From contig NZ_QKQV01000006.1 in assembly GCF_003233725.1 (NCBI RefSeq), positions 62,001-126,000 on the forward strand: a stretch of 64,000 bases of DNA. Direction: 5' to 3'. This document shows, piece by piece, positions 46,294 through 55,894 of the stretch; the stretch's first letter is position 1, and each line of letters starts with the position of its first letter. The position numbers and the translations under genes are program-made. The DNA comes from Mesonia sp. K7. GTDB lineage: Bacteria > Bacteroidota > Bacteroidia > Flavobacteriales > Flavobacteriaceae. The notes under the pieces were generated by a model, which saw only the letters and a list, made by a program, of their open reading frames with translations, was not told where the DNA came from and made no database searches.

Positions 46294-47565
46294 TTAATTA
46301 AATAAGGGTTTATTTTTCATTAAAGCGATGACATCGTTTTTTACTTGACTTAAAACTTTATCATCATTTGGGTTTGTAATTACTTTATCTACCAAGGTTA
46401 CCACGATTTGCATGTCGTTTTCTTGTAATCCTCGAGTTGTTATAGCAGGAGTACCAATTCTTATGCCAGAAGTTACGAATGGCGATTGGTCATCAAAAGG
46501 CACCATATTTTTATTGACGGTAATGTCGGCTTTTACCAAGGCCTCTTCTGCTTCTTTACCAGTAATGTTTTTATTCCGCAGGTCAATTAACATCATATGG
46601 TTATCGGTACCATCAGAAATTACTTTATAGCCTAAGTTGACAAATGCTTTAGCCATGGCTTCGGCGTTTTTCTTTACTTGTACTATATAATGAAGAAACT
46701 CATCTGTCAATGCTTCTCCAAAAGCTACTGCTTTGGCTGCAATGATATGCTCTAAAGGTCCGCCTTGGTTCCCTGGGAAAACTGCGCTATCAATTAGCGA
46801 AGACATTTTTCTTAAGTTGCCATTTTTAAGTTTAATTCCGAAAGGATTTTCAAAATCTTCACCCATCATAATAATTCCGCCACGAGGACCACGTAAGGTT
46901 TTGTGTGTAGTGGTCGTTACAATATGACAATGCGGGATTGGGTCACTCATCACTCCTTTAGCAATTAATCCTGCTGGATGCGAAATATCAGCCATCAAGA
47001 TGGCACCTACTTCGTCGGCGATCTCTCGAAAGAGTGAGTAATCAAACTCACGCGAATAAGCAGAAGCTCCGGCAATAATCAATTTTGGGTTTTCTTTTTT
47101 AGCCATTTCACGAACGTGATTGTAGTCTATTCTTCCAGTACTTTCTTCTACCCCATAAAAAATAGGTTGGTATAGTTTTCCTGAAAAGTTAACGGGCGAA
47201 CCATGCGTAAGATGTCCACCGTGAGACAAGTCAAACCCAAGAATCTTATCTCCTGGTTTCAGACAAGCCGCATAAACAGCAGTATTCGCTTGCGAACCGG
47301 AATGAGGCTGTACGTTAACGTGTGTAGCTCCAAACAATTCTTTGGCTCTATCGATAGCGATGGTCTCTACTTCATCTACTACTTCACAGCCACCATAATA
47401 TCTTTTCCCGGGATATCCTTCTGCATATTTATTGGTTAAAACAGAACCTGCAGCTTCCAAAACTTGATTGCTTACAAAGTTTTCGCTCGCAATAAGTTCT
47501 AAACCGTTGATTTGTCTGTTTTTTTCTGCTTCTATTAAATCGAAAATAGCAGTATCTCTGTTCAT
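46294..47565 (-). CDS. glyA: Serine hydroxymethyltransferase
   Basis: The 423-residue pyridoxal-phosphate enzyme interconverts serine and glycine with tetrahydrofolate. It has [20 protein letters not shown] (20 residues), [20 protein letters not shown] (20 residues), [23 protein letters not shown] and the cofactor Lys in [14 protein letters not shown] (about residue 232). Length matches E. coli GlyA (417). It is divergent from the fumarylacetoacetase gene, with both candidate -7 elements in the 106-nt spacer. Confidence 0.96.
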   Translation of the reverse strand: MNRDTAIFDLIEAEKNRQINGLELIASENFVSNQVLEAAGSVLTNKYAEGYPGKRYYGGCEVVDEVETIAIDRAKELFGATHVNVQPHSGSQANTAVYAACLKPGDKILGFDLSHGGHLTHGSPVNFSGKLYQPIFYGVEESTGRIDYNHVREMAKKENPKLIIAGASAYSREFDYSLFREIADEVGAILMADISHPAGLIAKGVMSDPIPHCHIVTTTTHKTLRGPRGGIIMMGEDFENPFGIKLKNGNLRKMSSLIDSAVFPGNQGGPLEHIIAAKAVAFGEALTDEFLHYIVQVKKNAEAMAKAFVNLGYKVISDGTDNHMMLIDLRNKNITGKEAEEALVKADITVNKNMVPFDDQSPFVTSGIRIGTPAITTRGLQENDMQIVVTLVDKVITNPNDDKVLSQVKNDVIALMKNKPLFN

Positions 47566-47591
47566 AGTTTTGTTATTCGTTAAATTTTTTT

Positions 47592-47599
47592 CAAAAATA
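47592..47599 (-). promoter_or_regulatory. Putative -7 element for glyA
   Basis: On the minus strand the site reads TATTTTTG, an exact match, 26 nt before the glyA start at 47565. Confidence 0.4.
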
Positions 47600-47632
47600 A
47601 GAAAAGCATTCGGTTAATGTTTAGAAAATAAT

Positions 47633-47640
47633 ATATTTGA
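47633..47640 (+). promoter_or_regulatory. Putative -7 element for the fumarylacetoacetase gene
   Basis: TATATTTG is an exact match to TAnnTTTG and ends 31 nt before the ATG at 47672. No TTG at -33. Confidence 0.4.
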
Positions 47641-47671
47641 ACATAATATTTATAGACTTGAAACTTAAAAT

Positions 47672-48955
47672 ATGGTAATTACAGCAAACAATCCTGATAG
47701 AAAAACTTGGTTAAATATTCCTAAAAATACCGATTTTCCTATTCAAAATATTCCTTTTGGTGTTTTCTTAACCCGTGATGATATCATCACCATAGGAACA
47801 CGTATTGGTGATTATGCCATCGATCTAGGAGCATTACACCAATTAGGCTATTTTGAAGGTATTGCGTTGACTGACGATATTTTTCTTCAAGACAGTTTAA
47901 ACGATTTTATTGCCGATGGCAGAAAAACTTGGCGCGCCGTAAGAAATCGTATTGCCGAGATTTTTGACGAAAAAAACAAAAGCCTTCAAGAAAATAAAGA
48001 ACACCAGAAAGTCATCTTATTTACCTTAGACGAGATCGAAATGCAACTCCCAGTACAAGTGGGTGATTACACCGATTTTTATTCGAGCAAAGAACACGCC
48101 CAAAATGTAGGCGAAATGTTTAGAGGAAAAGACAACGCACTTTTGCCCAATTGGCTACACATTCCGGTGGCTTATCACGGGAGAAGCTCGTCGATTATCC
48201 CAAGTGGAATTCCCATAAGAAGGCCTTTAGGGCAAAAAATGCCTAACGGTGCAGAAACTCCTGTTCTAGGGCCATCAAGAGCACTGGATTTTGAACTCGA
48301 AATGGCTTTTATCACGACAGACGCCAACCATATTGGGGAACCTATTCCTGTAGCCGAAGCCGAAGAACATATTTTTGGATTAGTACTTTTTAATGATTGG
48401 AGTGCTCGTGACATCCAACGTTGGGAATATGTTCCTTTAGGACCATTTTTAGGAAAAAACTTTGCCTCAAGTATCTCCCCTTGGATTGTTACTTTAGATG
48501 CTTTAGAACCTTATAGAACCACAAGTCCAAAACCTGTGAAAGAACCACTTTCTTATCTAAAATCGGAAGGAAAGAAAACTTTTGACATCAACCTTGAAGT
48601 CGCCATTCAACCTGATGGTAAAAAAGAAACGATAGTCTGTAAATCTAATTTCAAATACCTGTATTGGAATATGAGCCAACAATTGGCGCATCATACCATT
48701 AATGGATGTCCTGTGAAGAGTGGCGATATGATGGGAAGTGGTACTATTTCCGGAAAAGAGAAAGATAGTTACGGGTCTTTGCTCGAACTTTCATGGAACG
48801 GTAAAAAGCCGCTCAAACTAAAAGAAGGCGGTGACAGAAAGTTTGTGCACGACAAAGATACCGTAATTTTACGGGGTTATTGTGAAAACAAAAAAGTAAG
48901 AATTGGTTTTGGTGAGTGTAGTACCAAAGTTTTACCCGCCATAAAACCCAAATAG
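47672..48955 (+). CDS. fahA: Fumarylacetoacetase
   Basis: The 427-residue protein is the last enzyme of tyrosine breakdown, cleaving fumarylacetoacetate. It is full-length like the animal enzyme (419), with an N-terminal SH3-like domain, then VGDYTDFYSSKEHAQNVG (substrate and metal region near residue 130-147), HIPVAYHGRSSSIIPSGIPI (20 residues), DFELEMAFI (metal Glu), FNDWSARDIQRWEYVPLGP (19 residues) and GTISGKE. It has a close upstream promoter candidate and is divergent from glyA. The adjacent downstream lipoprotein has no obvious link. Other tyrosine-catabolic genes are outside the window. Confidence 0.95.
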   Translation: MVITANNPDRKTWLNIPKNTDFPIQNIPFGVFLTRDDIITIGTRIGDYAIDLGALHQLGYFEGIALTDDIFLQDSLNDFIADGRKTWRAVRNRIAEIFDEKNKSLQENKEHQKVILFTLDEIEMQLPVQVGDYTDFYSSKEHAQNVGEMFRGKDNALLPNWLHIPVAYHGRSSSIIPSGIPIRRPLGQKMPNGAETPVLGPSRALDFELEMAFITTDANHIGEPIPVAEAEEHIFGLVLFNDWSARDIQRWEYVPLGPFLGKNFASSISPWIVTLDALEPYRTTSPKPVKEPLSYLKSEGKKTFDINLEVAIQPDGKKETIVCKSNFKYLYWNMSQQLAHHTINGCPVKSGDMMGSGTISGKEKDSYGSLLELSWNGKKPLKLKEGGDRKFVHDKDTVILRGYCENKKVRIGFGECSTKVLPAIKPK

Positions 48956-48978
48956 GCGTTCAACAAAATATCTGAGTA

Positions 48979-50178
48979 TTGAAAAAAATTACATACATCC
49001 TTTTTTCGTTGCTGCTGTTGGCTTGCACGAGCACCAAAATGGTAGAAAAACAGCTTCTGGTCGGTAATTACGACCAAGCTATAGAACTTTCTGTAAACAA
49101 ACTTCAAAAAGGTAAAAATAAAAAATCTGCTTTACCATATATCGCTTTGTTAGAAGATGCGTTTGAAAAATATACGCACCAGCAAGAAAGAAAAATAGAA
49201 TTGCTTTCATTGGAAAATAATACTGAGAATAGCGAGAAAATTTACAGGGAATACCGAAGAATGATCGAAATTCAGAATCAGATTTATCCGTTACTTCCTT
49301 TGATAAAAGCCAATGGTGAAGAAGCTAACTTTTATTTTACCAACTACAACGAAAAATTGGTTGAAGCCAAAAACAAGCATATCGATGAATTGTTGAAATC
49401 GGCGTCTGTAGAAATGCAAAAAGGCCACAAAGACAATTATAGAAAAGCCTACGAAATCTATGAGGAAATCGAAAAACTAAACCCTTCGCAAGAAAAACTC
49501 TTTCAGCTAAAAGAAGAAGCTCACCAAAAAGGAACTTACTTTATTTATGTAGAGCTCACTAACAATACCGAACAAATTATTCCGCAAAGTTTAGAAAGTG
49601 AACTAACCAACTTCAAAACTTTCGAATTAGATAATTTCTGGACAGTTTACAGCAATGTCCAAGACAGTAACACCGTATACGATTATGCCATTTATCTTGA
49701 TTTTACCACAATTGAAGTTTCGCCAGAGCAAATAAGAGAAGTACAAAAAGAATTAAGTCGCGAAGTGGTCACCGGAACCACCTACAAAAAAGACCGTGAA
49801 GGTAATTTTGTAAGAGACGAAAACGGAGATAAAATTAAAATAGATAAAACTGAAACCCTTTCGGGAACTTTAAGCGAAACCATTCAGTCAAAACAAATTT
49901 TTGTTGGTGGAATCGTAGCATACGAAGACCTTCGTCAGCAGAAAATTATTGAGAGATACCCGCTAGAAACCACCTTTATTTTCGAAAATGTTTATGGAAC
50001 GTTTAGAGGAGACAAAAAAGTGTTGAACGACGAAGAAAGAAAAACGCTTGGTGGAGCGCAAATTCCCTTTCCTACAAGTGAAAAAATGCTAGTTGATGCT
50101 AGTAGTCTACTGAAAGAAAACCTGAAAAATATTATTCTCGCTCACCCGATTGTTGAAGATATCAATACTGATAATTAA
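48979..50178 (+). CDS. Hypothetical lipoprotein with helical repeats
   Basis: The 399-residue product begins at TTG 48979, which yields a perfect lipoprotein signal (MKKITYILFSLLLLACTSTK, Cys at 16). The next in-frame Met would lose the signal, so TTG is preferred. Residues 20-180 are helical and TPR-like (LLVGNYDQAIELSVNKLQKG, 20 residues); the C-terminal half is mostly beta. No family recognised. The gene overlaps the convergent lipoprotein gene by 17 nt at the 3' end. It starts 23 nt after fahA and may be in the same transcript. Confidence 0.6.
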   Translation: MKKITYILFSLLLLACTSTKMVEKQLLVGNYDQAIELSVNKLQKGKNKKSALPYIALLEDAFEKYTHQQERKIELLSLENNTENSEKIYREYRRMIEIQNQIYPLLPLIKANGEEANFYFTNYNEKLVEAKNKHIDELLKSASVEMQKGHKDNYRKAYEIYEEIEKLNPSQEKLFQLKEEAHQKGTYFIYVELTNNTEQIIPQSLESELTNFKTFELDNFWTVYSNVQDSNTVYDYAIYLDFTTIEVSPEQIREVQKELSREVVTGTTYKKDREGNFVRDENGDKIKIDKTETLSGTLSETIQSKQIFVGGIVAYEDLRQQKIIERYPLETTFIFENVYGTFRGDKKVLNDEERKTLGGAQIPFPTSEKMLVDASSLLKENLKNIILAHPIVEDINTDN

Positions 50179-50596
50179 CCGAAGAATAATCTTTGATGTG
50201 AAGTACAACTTCATTCGTTCCGTCTACTCGTAATGCTGTGATATCAAAAGATGTGATTTCTTGAAAATAAGCCAAACAAGCCTCTTCATTTTTTAGCACA
50301 AAACGCACATTTCGCTGTGGCGGAAAGGATTCCATAATTACACCCGCATCAATCAACATGGGTTGCCAAGTGCTACCGTCACAACCACTTGCGCCATATT
50401 CAACGATTAAACAATCACCTTGAACACTCACATTGTCAATATTTCCGTGCATAGATTGCTCGTTTTCATATTTACTTTCGCTTATTTCCACAAACAAATC
50501 ACAGTTGGTTGCTCTGCTAATGTCGTCACCTCCATCATCACTACAAGCAGTATTCAGAAAAAAGAGTGCAGAAAAAAATACTAGGATTGTTTTCAT
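50162..50596 (-). CDS. Hypothetical lipoprotein
   Basis: The 144-residue product has a signal with lipobox LNTACSDDGGDD (Cys near 19). The mature part contains GDCLIVEYGASGCDGSTWQP and MLIDAGVIMESFPPQRNVRF (20 residues each). It is small, all-beta in appearance, with no family recognised. The 3' end overlaps the convergent 399-residue lipoprotein gene by 17 nt. It is 1 nt from the YtxJ-like gene on the same strand, so co-transcription is likely. Confidence 0.6.
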   Translation of the reverse strand: MKTILVFFSALFFLNTACSDDGGDDISRATNCDLFVEISESKYENEQSMHGNIDNVSVQGDCLIVEYGASGCDGSTWQPMLIDAGVIMESFPPQRNVRFVLKNEEACLAYFQEITSFDITALRVDGTNEVVLHIKDYSSVNYQY

Positions 50597-50597
50597 C

Positions 50598-50978
50598 TTA
50601 AATATTATTTAGGTGAATACCATTATGCGAAGCATCGTGAACCACTACTCCATTTTCTAAAACAATCAACTGTGGCGACTCGTGAGGCACACCAAATTTT
50701 TCAGCAATCTCATTACTGATATCACGGTGATTTAGTAAATCTAAAAAGTAGAATTTTGTAAGATTATTTTGTGGTTCAAAACTTTTTTCAAATCGTTTTA
50801 AAACACCCCGACTAATTCCGCATCGTGTAGAATGCTTAAATATAGCCACTTTCGTGGAATTTGACTCTTGTGCTATTTCGTCTAGTTGTGTAACTTCTGT
50901 GAGCTCATTCCAAGGAAAATTATTTGCCTCTTGTGTTTCCGATTCACTTTTTCCAAATATTTTATCAAAAAATCCCAT
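50598..50978 (-). CDS. Bacillithiol-system redox protein YtxJ-like
   Basis: The 126-residue protein has a thioredoxin-like fold with a single active-site Cys region: VAIFKHSTRCGISRGVLKRF (20 residues; Cys near residue 53). FYFLDLLNHRDISNEIAEKF (20 residues) and HESPQLIVLENGVVVHDASH (20 residues; cis-Pro-like ESPQ) follow. This matches YtxJ, a monothiol bacilliredoxin-like protein. It suggests that this organism uses bacillithiol; no biosynthesis gene lies in the window. Confidence 0.82.
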   Translation of the reverse strand: MGFFDKIFGKSESETQEANNFPWNELTEVTQLDEIAQESNSTKVAIFKHSTRCGISRGVLKRFEKSFEPQNNLTKFYFLDLLNHRDISNEIAEKFGVPHESPQLIVLENGVVVHDASHNGIHLNNI

Positions 50979-51149
50979 CTGCTTATTTTTATCATAAAAT
51001 TAAGGAATATTTACGTGATTTCATTTTAAATTTATAGAGAATTTTCGCTTTAAACTGAAATTTTGTCTTGAATATTTCGACAAATACTGACTTTTTGGCA
51101 TTATTTTAAAAAGGCATATCCTTTGAAATGATTCTGGAAAACACAAAAT

Positions 51150-53762
51150 ATGAACTTAAATAAATTTACTATAAAATCACAAGAGGCCATTCAGCAAGCA
51201 CAACAGCTTACGCAAGAATTGGGTCATCAACAGATAGAAGCCGAGCATTTGTTTAAAGCCATTACGATGGAAGATGAAAATGTAACGCCTTTTATCTTCA
51301 AAAAACTGAACATCAATTTTCAGTTGTTCAACCAAATATTAGACAAATCACTTGAAAGCTATCCTAAAGTTAGCGGAGGCGATCTTGTTTTGTCAAGGGA
51401 AACTGGAAAGGTATTGAACGAAGCGCAAAGCATCGCCAACAAAATGAATGATGAGTATGTTTCTATCGAGCATTTAATCTTGGCTGTTTTCAATTCGAAA
51501 AATAAAGTGGCCCAAATCTTAAAGGATCAAGGCGCCACCGAAAAAGGCCTGAAAGCAGCAATAGACGAACTGCGCTCGGGTGATCGCGTGACTTCACAAA
51601 GCGCCGAAGAAACCTATAACTCGCTAAATAAATACGCCAAAAATCTTAACCAATTAGCCGAAACAGGAAAATTAGACCCTGTTATTGGAAGAGATGAAGA
51701 GATCAGAAGAATTTTACAGATTCTATCACGTCGTACTAAAAACAATCCGATGTTGGTTGGTGAACCCGGAACGGGAAAAACCGCTATTGCCGAAGGTTTA
51801 GCGCATCGTATCATTGCTGGTGATGTACCCGAAAACCTAAAATCGAAAGAAATTTATTCGTTGGATATGGGTGCTTTAATCGCTGGCGCTAAATATAAAG
51901 GAGAGTTTGAAGAACGTCTCAAAGCGGTTATCAAAGAAGTCACTTCCAGCGATGGAAATATTGTTTTGTTTATTGACGAAATACACACCTTAGTTGGTGC
52001 TGGTGGTGGTCAAGGCGCGATGGATGCTGCCAATATTCTTAAACCTGCTCTCGCTCGAGGCGAATTAAGAGCTATTGGTGCAACCACGTTAGATGAATAC
52101 CAGAAATATTTTGAAAAAGATAAAGCTTTAGAACGTCGTTTCCAAAAAGTAATGGTTGACGAACCCGATACCGAAAGTGCGATTTCGATATTACGAGGTA
52201 TTAAGGAAAAATACGAAACCCATCATAAAGTCCGTATCAAAGACGAAGCAATTATCGCAGCGGTAGAACTCTCTGAAAGGTATATTACCAACCGGTTTTT
52301 ACCCGATAAAGCGATTGATTTGATGGATGAGGCAGCTTCTAAACTCCGTATGGAAATCAACTCGAAGCCAGAGGAGTTAGATGTTTTGGATCGTAAAATC
52401 ATGCAATTGGAAATCGAAATTGAAGCCATTAAGCGTGAGAAAGACGAAACCAAATTAAAGTCACTGCAAGCAGATTTGGCTAACCTAAAAGAAGATCGAG
52501 CAGAAATTAGTGCCAAGTGGAAAAACGAAAAGGAATTGGTCGATAACATCCAACAAACCAAAACCGATATCGAAAACCTAAAGTTGGAAGCCGATCGAGC
52601 CGAACGTGAAGGGGATTACGGAAAAGTAGCTGAAATTAGGTACAGCAAACTAAAAGAAGCACAAGAAAAGTTAGAAAACCTTCAAAAAGAAGTAGAAACC
52701 AATAAAAAAGAAGGGAAGAAATCACTAATCCAAGAGGAAGTTACGCATGAAGATATTGCCGAAGTAGTGGCAAAATGGACTGGTATTCCGGTAACGAAAA
52801 TGCTACAAAGCGAACGTGAGAAGCTTTTGAAATTAGAAAGTGAGCTTCACAAACGTGTGGTTGGGCAAGAAGAAGCCATACAAGCGGTAAGCGATGCGAT
52901 CAGAAGAAGTCGTGCCGGTTTACAGGATCAGCAAAAACCAATTGGTAGTTTCTTATTTCTCGGAACTACTGGAGTTGGTAAAACCGAACTTGCCAAAGCC
53001 TTGGCGGAATATTTGTTTGATGACGATAGCGCGATGACCCGAATCGATATGAGCGAATACCAAGAACGCCACAGTGTGAGCCGATTGGTCGGTGCTCCTC
53101 CAGGTTACGTGGGTTACGACGAAGGTGGTCAGTTGACCGAGGCAGTTCGCAGAAAACCTTATTCGGTGGTGTTGTTGGATGAGATTGAAAAAGCACACCC
53201 AGATACGTTTAATATATTATTGCAAGTATTAGATGAGGGTCGACTAACAGATAATAAAGGTCGCTTGGCAGATTTCAGAAACACTATTATTATTATGACC
53301 TCCAATATGGGAAGTCATATTATACAAGAGCAGTTTGAAAATGTAAAAGATATCGACACTGCTATGGAAACCGCAAAAGTTGAAGTTTTAGGTTTACTAA
53401 AACAGCAAGTACGCCCAGAGTTTCTCAATAGAATTGATGATATCGTGATGTTTACACCTTTAAACTCAGAAAATATTCGTGAAATTGTAGAATTACAATT
53501 AAAAGGTGTCACCAAAATGTTGTCACAACAAAACATCGTTTTAGATGCTACACCAGAAGCGATCAAGCTTTTAGCAGAAAAAGGGTTCGACCCTCAATTT
53601 GGAGCAAGACCAGTAAAAAGAACTATTCAAAAAGAAGTGCTCAACCAGCTTTCAAAAGATATTCTAGCCGGTAAAGTTTCTGCGGAAAGCATTATTTTGA
53701 TCGATGCTTTTGATGATGAACTCGTTTTTAGAAATAAAGTTGAAGAAAATTTAGAAGCCTAG
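51150..53762 (+). CDS. clpB: ATP-dependent chaperone ClpB
   Basis: The 870-residue protein is the disaggregase ClpB. It has N-terminal repeats ([20 protein letters not shown], 20 residues), AAA1 with Walker [15 protein letters not shown] (about 205) and Walker [15 protein letters not shown], a long coiled-coil middle domain (about 410-530), AAA2 with Walker [16 protein letters not shown] (about 610) and [12 protein letters not shown], and the C-terminal IREIVELQL region. Length fits (E. coli ClpB 857). The gene stands alone, with a terminator after it. It works with the DnaK system. Confidence 0.97.
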   Translation: MNLNKFTIKSQEAIQQAQQLTQELGHQQIEAEHLFKAITMEDENVTPFIFKKLNINFQLFNQILDKSLESYPKVSGGDLVLSRETGKVLNEAQSIANKMNDEYVSIEHLILAVFNSKNKVAQILKDQGATEKGLKAAIDELRSGDRVTSQSAEETYNSLNKYAKNLNQLAETGKLDPVIGRDEEIRRILQILSRRTKNNPMLVGEPGTGKTAIAEGLAHRIIAGDVPENLKSKEIYSLDMGALIAGAKYKGEFEERLKAVIKEVTSSDGNIVLFIDEIHTLVGAGGGQGAMDAANILKPALARGELRAIGATTLDEYQKYFEKDKALERRFQKVMVDEPDTESAISILRGIKEKYETHHKVRIKDEAIIAAVELSERYITNRFLPDKAIDLMDEAASKLRMEINSKPEELDVLDRKIMQLEIEIEAIKREKDETKLKSLQADLANLKEDRAEISAKWKNEKELVDNIQQTKTDIENLKLEADRAEREGDYGKVAEIRYSKLKEAQEKLENLQKEVETNKKEGKKSLIQEEVTHEDIAEVVAKWTGIPVTKMLQSEREKLLKLESELHKRVVGQEEAIQAVSDAIRRSRAGLQDQQKPIGSFLFLGTTGVGKTELAKALAEYLFDDDSAMTRIDMSEYQERHSVSRLVGAPPGYVGYDEGGQLTEAVRRKPYSVVLLDEIEKAHPDTFNILLQVLDEGRLTDNKGRLADFRNTIIIMTSNMGSHIIQEQFENVKDIDTAMETAKVEVLGLLKQQVRPEFLNRIDDIVMFTPLNSENIREIVELQLKGVTKMLSQQNIVLDATPEAIKLLAEKGFDPQFGARPVKRTIQKEVLNQLSKDILAGKVSAESIILIDAFDDELVFRNKVEENLEA

Positions 53763-53783
53763 CTCTGTAATTATGTAAAAGTA

Positions 53784-53810
53784 AAAAAATCCGCCTTGAG
53801 CGGATTTTTT
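53784..53810. terminator. Intrinsic terminator after clpB
   Basis: AAAAAAATCCGC (53784-53795), loop CTTGA, GCGGATTTTTT (to 53810-811). It has a strong GC stem and flanking A and T runs, so it can also stop the convergent SnoaL-like gene. Confidence 0.85.
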
Positions 53811-54171
53811 ATTGATAGTTGTCTATTTGTTTATCTTTTTGAATGGTTCCGATATGGTAATAGGAAACAATTTTTTCTATTAGATCGTTTTTAAAATAAT
53901 ACCATTCGCTCACTTGCATTTTAAATCCGTCACTTTGTGTAGTAAGATAACGAACACAAGCCTTCTCTTCTTCGGTAATTTCATCTATAATTTGGAACTG
54001 ATGTCCCAAAAATTTATCCTGATTTTCCTTTACGACACTTAAATAAGCATCTTTGCCCTTAATAACCCCAAACGGACTTTGATGTGTAAAATTTTCGGTA
54101 ATAGGTAAGTTATAAAAGTCTCCTCCTTCCCATTTTTTAAACCAAACTTGTATCAACTCTTTAGGCTTCAT
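53809..54171 (-). CDS. SnoaL-like / NTF2-fold protein
   Basis: The 120-residue protein has the NTF2/SnoaL pattern: ELIQVWFKKWEGGDFYNLPI (20 residues), FTHQSPFGVIKGKDAYLSVV (20 residues), QFQIIDEITEEEKACVRYLT (20 residues) and FKNDLIEKIVSYYHIG. Such domains bind small hydrophobic ligands or act as isomerases. The gene follows the beta-barrel-like gene by 11 nt on the same strand and is probably co-transcribed with it. It ends at the clpB terminator. Confidence 0.75.
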   Translation of the reverse strand: MKPKELIQVWFKKWEGGDFYNLPITENFTHQSPFGVIKGKDAYLSVVKENQDKFLGHQFQIIDEITEEEKACVRYLTTQSDGFKMQVSEWYYFKNDLIEKIVSYYHIGTIQKDKQIDNYQ

Positions 54172-54182
54172 TGTATAAACAT

Positions 54183-54698
54183 TTAAAAATAAACCCTTAC
54201 AAAAGGCATCAAAGGTGTTCCGTATATACTTTTTTCTTCATCATATAACACATCATATCGTACCCCAACCGTAACATTTCCTGTGTCATAACCCAAACCT
54301 AAAAATAAAGCAGGATACCAATAATCTTCTTGATAAGAAATACCATTAGCATTGTATGCTCTGTCTACTCTCAGTTCTTCAAATTCTGCTGAAAGCTGTA
54401 AACCTTGTGTAGGTCTAAAAATATTAATCACACTTCCACCATAGACAAAAGTATCGAAGTTGTTACTGCTGGCATAAGTGAAGTTGAGGCCCACTCCTAC
54501 TGAATAAAAATTATTGACATCATAAATTGCTGACGGTAATAACGAACCCGAAAAAAACCCATCTCCAATTGATAAACCCAAACCACCACCAAAACGAACA
54601 TTCTCCCAAAAATGGTTACTGCCTTTCTTTGCTTTTACTTGTGCGTTAATGCTAAAACTGGTAAGCATCAGTATTCCGATAAAAAGTATTTTTTTCAT
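54183..54698 (-). CDS. Predicted outer-membrane beta-barrel protein
   Basis: The open frame is longer, but the Met at 54698 starts a clear signal peptide (MKKILFIGILMLTSFSINAQ, 20 residues; cleavage after NAQ), giving 171 residues. The mature part is Gly- and aromatic-rich, with alternating strands such as VRFGGGLGLSIGDGFFSGSL and FYSVGVGLNFTYASSN, and it ends in the aromatic PLMPFVRVYF. Similar short proteins have sometimes been labelled alpha-ketoglutarate decarboxylase, which the sequence does not support. The gene lies right after repeat A of the cassette-like array and before the SnoaL-like gene. Confidence 0.65.
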   Translation of the reverse strand: MKKILFIGILMLTSFSINAQVKAKKGSNHFWENVRFGGGLGLSIGDGFFSGSLLPSAIYDVNNFYSVGVGLNFTYASSNNFDTFVYGGSVINIFRPTQGLQLSAEFEELRVDRAYNANGISYQEDYWYPALFLGLGYDTGNVTVGVRYDVLYDEEKSIYGTPLMPFVRVYF

Positions 54699-54702
54699 AT
54701 AT

Positions 54703-54838
54703 CTTACAAGGGTCTCGGCTATGAAATCATTACGGAAAAATCCGCAGGATTTTTTTAGGTATAGTCCAAAGTTAGTAAAAAACAGCGGAATTTCAGTGGT
54801 GAAATTCCACTGCAATTTTTATTGCCTTAGTTGTTTGC
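54703..54838 (-). repeat. Cassette palindrome A (attC-like, 136 bp)
   Basis: Outer arms are CTTACAAG (54703-54710) and GTTGTTTGC (54830-54838). Inner arms are GGCTATGAAATCATTACGG (54717-54735) and GCAATTTTTATTGCC (54812-54826), whose complement GGCAATAAAAATTGC is similar. It is the most degenerate of the four; its distal core is AAG instead of AAC. A second 75-bp inner-arm pairing is possible, ending near 54777. Confidence 0.5.
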
Positions 54839-54845
54839 AGTCTAT

Positions 54846-55038
54846 TTAATTATTTACTTCTTTTAATTCTGGATTTTTATTCCGCAAATCATACCCTGTT
54901 TCATAAAACGATTTTAGGTTTAGTAGGTAAAAAGTCCAACCCTGCAAACACCCAATTCTGATATTAAACTTTGAGTTTTCGTCTGTTGGGATATTGTATT
55001 GTTTCAATGGTGCTCTTTACTTTATTACCCGGCTTCAT
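54846..55038 (-). pseudogene. Frameshifted AHSA1-like SRPBCC gene remnant
   Basis: Translating the minus strand, the last 44 codons before the TAA at 54846-54848 read IPTDENSKFN, then IRIGCLQGWTFYLLNLKSFY and ETGYDLRNKN. GWTFYLLNLK-x5-G-x-DLR is the C-terminal helix of the AHSA1-like SRPBCC family. The preceding strand VKSTIETIQY is in another frame, beginning at ATG 55036-55038, so a frameshift lies near 54990. The N-terminal two thirds of the protein is absent. The remnant starts only 9 nt after palindrome B and ends 8 nt before palindrome A, so it is a decayed cassette gene. Confidence 0.6.
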
Positions 55039-55046
55039 CTCAAATT

Positions 55047-55182
55047 GCTTACAACGGTAAAGTGTATGATTTCGTTGCGTGATTAAGAACTAGAGTTAGT
55101 AAATAATCACAGATAGAAAATTTCAACGGAATTTTCGTAAGCAAGCCTTTACTAGCAATGAATTATACACAGTGTTAGCAAA
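55047..55182 (-). repeat. Cassette palindrome B (attC-like, 136 bp)
   Basis: Outer arms GCTTACAAC (55047-55055) and GTTAGCAAA (55174-55182). Inner arms GTGTATGATTTCGTTGC (55062-55078) and GCAATGAATTATACAC (55155-55170; complement GTGTATAATTCATTGC) pair almost perfectly. It lies 3 nt after the lipoprotein gene's stop codon, on the minus strand. Confidence 0.6.
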
Positions 55183-55185
55183 TCA

Positions 55186-55752
55186 TTATTTGTTTTTTTG
55201 ATATTGTTTTATCTGTTCCCATCGTTTTGGATTAACTGTTTTCCAGTAAATTTCATAAAAATCTCTTTTCTTAGAATTATTGGTTTTAATCATTTCTGAA
55301 AAGTATTCTATTAATTTAGTTTTGTATTCAGATTCGTCAGATAATAAATCTTTATTTTTTTTATCAAAAACCAAAACTGAAGCATAAATAGTTTCTACGC
55401 TTTCTAAACCGTGTGTAGCAACAATGAATTCGGTTGTGTCGTTCGGAAAGAGTTTTACATTATTCCACAATAAAATTGGATGATTTCGTCCATTTGGATA
55501 AACTTCTTGATTCCATTTTCCAAATCTGTCATACATTCCTTTTTTTGTATACAATGCAGTATACACACATTCATATTTTATTTCGTTCAGAAATATTGTG
55601 TCATTGCCTACTACTGACTCAAATTTTTCTTCAAGGATGGTTTTATAATCATTTTTCAAAATCGACTTACACCGCTTTTCAGTTTTTCTTTTTGTTGAAG
55701 AGCAAGAAATCAAAATTAAAGCTGTGATTATTGTAAACATGCCGCTTTTCAT
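55186..55752 (-). CDS. Cassette-borne hypothetical lipoprotein
   Basis: The gene is read leftward. I use the ATG at 55752 (MKSGMFTIITALILISCSST, 20 residues, lipobox Cys near 17), giving 188 residues; the ATG at 55740 is a possible alternative. It has no family I recognise. The mature part has YKTILEEKFESVVGNDTIFL (20 residues) and WEQIKQYQKNK at the end. The start codon lies 3 nt from palindrome C's outer arm and the stop is 3 nt before palindrome B, so there is no room for a promoter of its own. Confidence 0.6.
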   Translation of the reverse strand: MKSGMFTIITALILISCSSTKRKTEKRCKSILKNDYKTILEEKFESVVGNDTIFLNEIKYECVYTALYTKKGMYDRFGKWNQEVYPNGRNHPILLWNNVKLFPNDTTEFIVATHGLESVETIYASVLVFDKKNKDLLSDESEYKTKLIEYFSEMIKTNNSKKRDFYEIYWKTVNPKRWEQIKQYQKNK

Positions 55753-55755
55753 AAT

Positions 55756-55894
55756 GTTTGCCAACGGTCTCGTATTACCTTTAGTTACGGGATTAAAGTT
55801 AATGATTTTCGGTTTAGCACAGGCTTTAGCAATTCCGAGTAGATTTGGACGAAGTCAAATCTGCCGTAATTGCGGTTATACATTGTTATCTACC
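55756..55894 (-). repeat. Cassette palindrome C (attC-like, 139 bp)
   Basis: Outer arms GTTTGCCAAC (55756-55765) and GTTATCTACC (55885-55894). Inner arms GTATTACCTTTAGTTACGG (55772-55790) and CCGTAATTGCGGTTATAC (55864-55881; complement GTATAACCGCAATTACGG). The TAA stop of the Imm11-like gene is inside the outer arm, at 55886-55888. Confidence 0.6.

Noticed and set aside
54183-54698. Alpha-ketoglutarate decarboxylase annotation of the small beta-barrel protein
   Set aside because: The 171-residue product with a signal peptide and barrel-like strands has no decarboxylase motif.
54703-54777. A shorter 75-bp version of palindrome A ending at the GTTAG near 54771
   Set aside because: The longer version to 54838 gives better outer-arm pairing with the cassette start and matches the size of B and C.
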